From: Methanosarcinales archaeon
GTDB lineage: Archaea; Halobacteriota; Syntropharchaeia; Alkanophagales; Methanospirareceae
Length of the DNA: 33,527 bases
Reading direction: 5' to 3'
Assembly: GCA_030611585.1 (NCBI GenBank)
Contig: JAUWPM010000009.1
Span: 1-33,527 of the forward strand
How positions within the stretch are numbered: the first letter of the stretch is position 1; every line of letters begins with the position of its first letter. Shown here in pieces: positions 30,701 through 33,527 of the stretch. A model generated the notes under the pieces. The model did not search any database. It was not told the DNA's origin and saw nothing but the letters and a program-made list of their open reading frames with translations. The translations under genes were made by a program, and so were the position numbers.

Positions 30701-31252
30701 TTACCCTTCCTTCATCAACCCTTCATCCACAAAACTCATATAACCATCACCACCTATAATAATATGATCCAATACCCTTATACCCACCAGATTACATGCT
30801 TGAACCAACCGATTCGTTATTTCAATATCCTCCTCACTCGGATTCGGCTCGCCGCTTGGATGATTATGCACGAAGATTACCGCAGCAGCAGACTCTTTTA
30901 TCGCCTCTTTTATCACTTCGCGCGGATGCACTACACTTGCCGTCAAGCTTCCCTCTGAAATTGTTATATCGTTAATTATTTTATTCCTTCCGTCCAACAG
31001 CATGACTTTGAACACTTCTTTCTTTAAATCTCTTAGATACGGCTTGTAATAATTGACTACATCGTCAACCGATTTAATCTTCCTTCCTATTTTGGTTTTC
31101 TCTCGTAAAAAGCGTTTTCCTATCTCCAGAGCTGCTTTTATCTGCGCTGCTTTCGCTATACCAATTCCGTCAACCGAACGTAACTCCGAGAAGCTGGCGG
31201 AGTCTAAGTTCCTGAAATTACCAAAACAGTCCATCAAATTTCTGGCTAATTC
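30701..31252 (-). CDS. radC: RadC/JAB-domain protein, part downstream of an in-frame TAG
   Basis: This part holds a helix-hairpin-helix region (VDGIGIAKAAQIKAALEIG) and the JAMM/MPN domain of RadC with its metal motif HNHPSGEPNPSEED and a C-terminal VRVLDHIIIG-type strand (GIRVLDHIIIG). RadC was once tied to repair, but its biochemical role is unknown and it often rides on mobile elements. The frame is the same as that of the upstream half (31253-31711); only one TAG separates them. Counting TTG 31237 as a restart gives 178 residues. The segment ELARNLMDCFGNF just after the TAG is what RadC proteins normally have at this place, so nothing is lost apart from the codon. Confidence 0.85.
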   Translation of the reverse strand, partial: ELARNLMDCFGNFRNLDSASFSELRSVDGIGIAKAAQIKAALEIGKRFLREKTKIGRKIKSVDDVVNYYKPYLRDLKKEVFKVMLLDGRNKIINDITISEGSLTASVVHPREVIKEAIKESAAAVIFVHNHPSGEPNPSEEDIEITNRLVQACNLVGIRVLDHIIIGGDGYMSFVDEGLMKEG

Positions 31253-31711
31253 CTATGCGCTTATCCGTTTAACACCATCTCCAGTTTGTAAAATAATCGC
31301 TAAAAGCTTAGCAGGCGACAGATTCTCTGCACCACGCTTCATCAACATCCCTCTCGGCCTTTCTTCTTCAGGCCAATCTTTTATTGTGGGTTTGTATTCC
31401 CTCTTCTTGCTTAGCTCTTCTCTAATCTTTTCTCTAAGCAATCGGCAATCTTCTTCTGTTTGCAAACCCAACTTTTCAACCGCGCCATTCTTTATTACTC
31501 CCTCAAAATTCGTATTCTCGTCTTCTGACTTTTTTAATCTCCGGAAAAAGATTTTCCCGGTTTTGCTGCTGTACGGATACGCTTTGTTTCTTATTAAGAA
31601 CTCCATCAATTCTTCTCTTGTTTGCAATACAGGGATTTGATAACCTTCTTCTCGGAGACTCTCCACCTTTACAACATCCTTTATCTTTATTTTATATTCC
31701 GGCTTAGTCAT
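31253..31711 (-). CDS. radC: RadC N-terminal half with an unknown ~110-residue extension, ending at in-frame TAG
   Basis: The last 40 residues (IKDWPEEERPRGMLMKRG, then LSPAKLLAIILQTGDG) are the canonical N-terminus of RadC. In most RadC proteins this is residue 1 onward. Here about 110 residues precede it, with IRNKAYPYSSKTGKIFFRRL and a helical LQTEEDCRLLREKIREELSK; I do not recognise this domain. The start ATG 31711 lies close to TGAGTAA, and AAAG before it is a weak ribosome site. The frame ends with TAG at 31253-31255 and then continues in phase through the rest of RadC. Confidence 0.85.
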   Translation of the reverse strand: MTKPEYKIKIKDVVKVESLREEGYQIPVLQTREELMEFLIRNKAYPYSSKTGKIFFRRLKKSEDENTNFEGVIKNGAVEKLGLQTEEDCRLLREKIREELSKKREYKPTIKDWPEEERPRGMLMKRGAENLSPAKLLAIILQTGDGVKRISA

Positions 31712-31740
31712 TTACTCACTTTCCCTCTCTCGTATTTTCC

Positions 31741-33527
<1,787 letters not shown>

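Overview
The window is archaeal. It carries an archaeal EF-2 with its diphthamide motif, ribosomal protein L21e, an archaeal-type phosphopantetheine adenylyltransferase, a UPF0147 protein and a METTL5-like rRNA methyltransferase. Many genes have a TATA box about 25-35 bp before a short or absent leader. A gyrase B of the short form, cobalamin synthase and gene-sized intergenic repeats point to a gyrase-containing euryarchaeote, perhaps related to ANME-1/Methanophagales or Syntrophoarchaeia. That placement is inference; the sequence alone does not fix it.

Layout. 1-4.4 kb: YchF-like GTPase with UPF0147, a CitG-like enzyme, an archaeal dUTPase, a four-motif zinc mini-protein and a METTL5-like methyltransferase. 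4.4-7.4 kb: a membrane pyrophosphatase, directly followed by the frame-broken tail of a second, divergent pyrophosphatase gene and a Cys-rich protein. 7.4-11 kb: a metallo-beta-lactamase/radical SAM pair with zero spacing, a small-multidrug-export-type membrane protein, a broken PAP2 gene and a flippase-like protein. 11.2-17.4 kb: tRNA-Ser(CGA), then a minus-strand run that reads, in transcription order, type IIG restriction-modification enzyme, AlbA_2 protein, SagB-type nitroreductase and CobS, followed further right by tRNA-Asp(GTC). 17.5-24.8 kb: fusA, then on the minus strand mannosyl-3-phosphoglycerate synthase, its phosphatase and a GH38 alpha-mannosidase, which together could make and turn over mannosylglycerate. 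24.9-27.6 kb: L21e, a UbiA prenyltransferase, a small ORF overlapping an acylphosphatase-like coiled-coil protein, and CoaD. 27.9-33.5 kb: an M24 peptidase, an AlbA_2/HATPase protein, a helicase-like N-terminal fragment, RadC split by an in-frame TAG, a RAMP/Cas6-like C-terminal fragment, and gyrB running off the right edge.

The main points of interest are as follows. (1) A dispersed palindromic repeat with ends like AACCACAAGATT...AATCTTGTGGTT lies at eight or so gene borders, and in one case supplies the last 22 or so codons and the stop of coaD. (2) RadC has a novel N-terminal extension and a single in-frame amber codon. (3) The restriction-modification gene is frameshifted near its start, although the promoter and Shine-Dalgarno lie before the shifted segment. 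(4) A second pyrophosphatase gene survives as a fossil broken by two short tandem duplications. (5) Several small or broken genes lie between the long ORFs. No intact CRISPR array, transposase or prophage module was seen.
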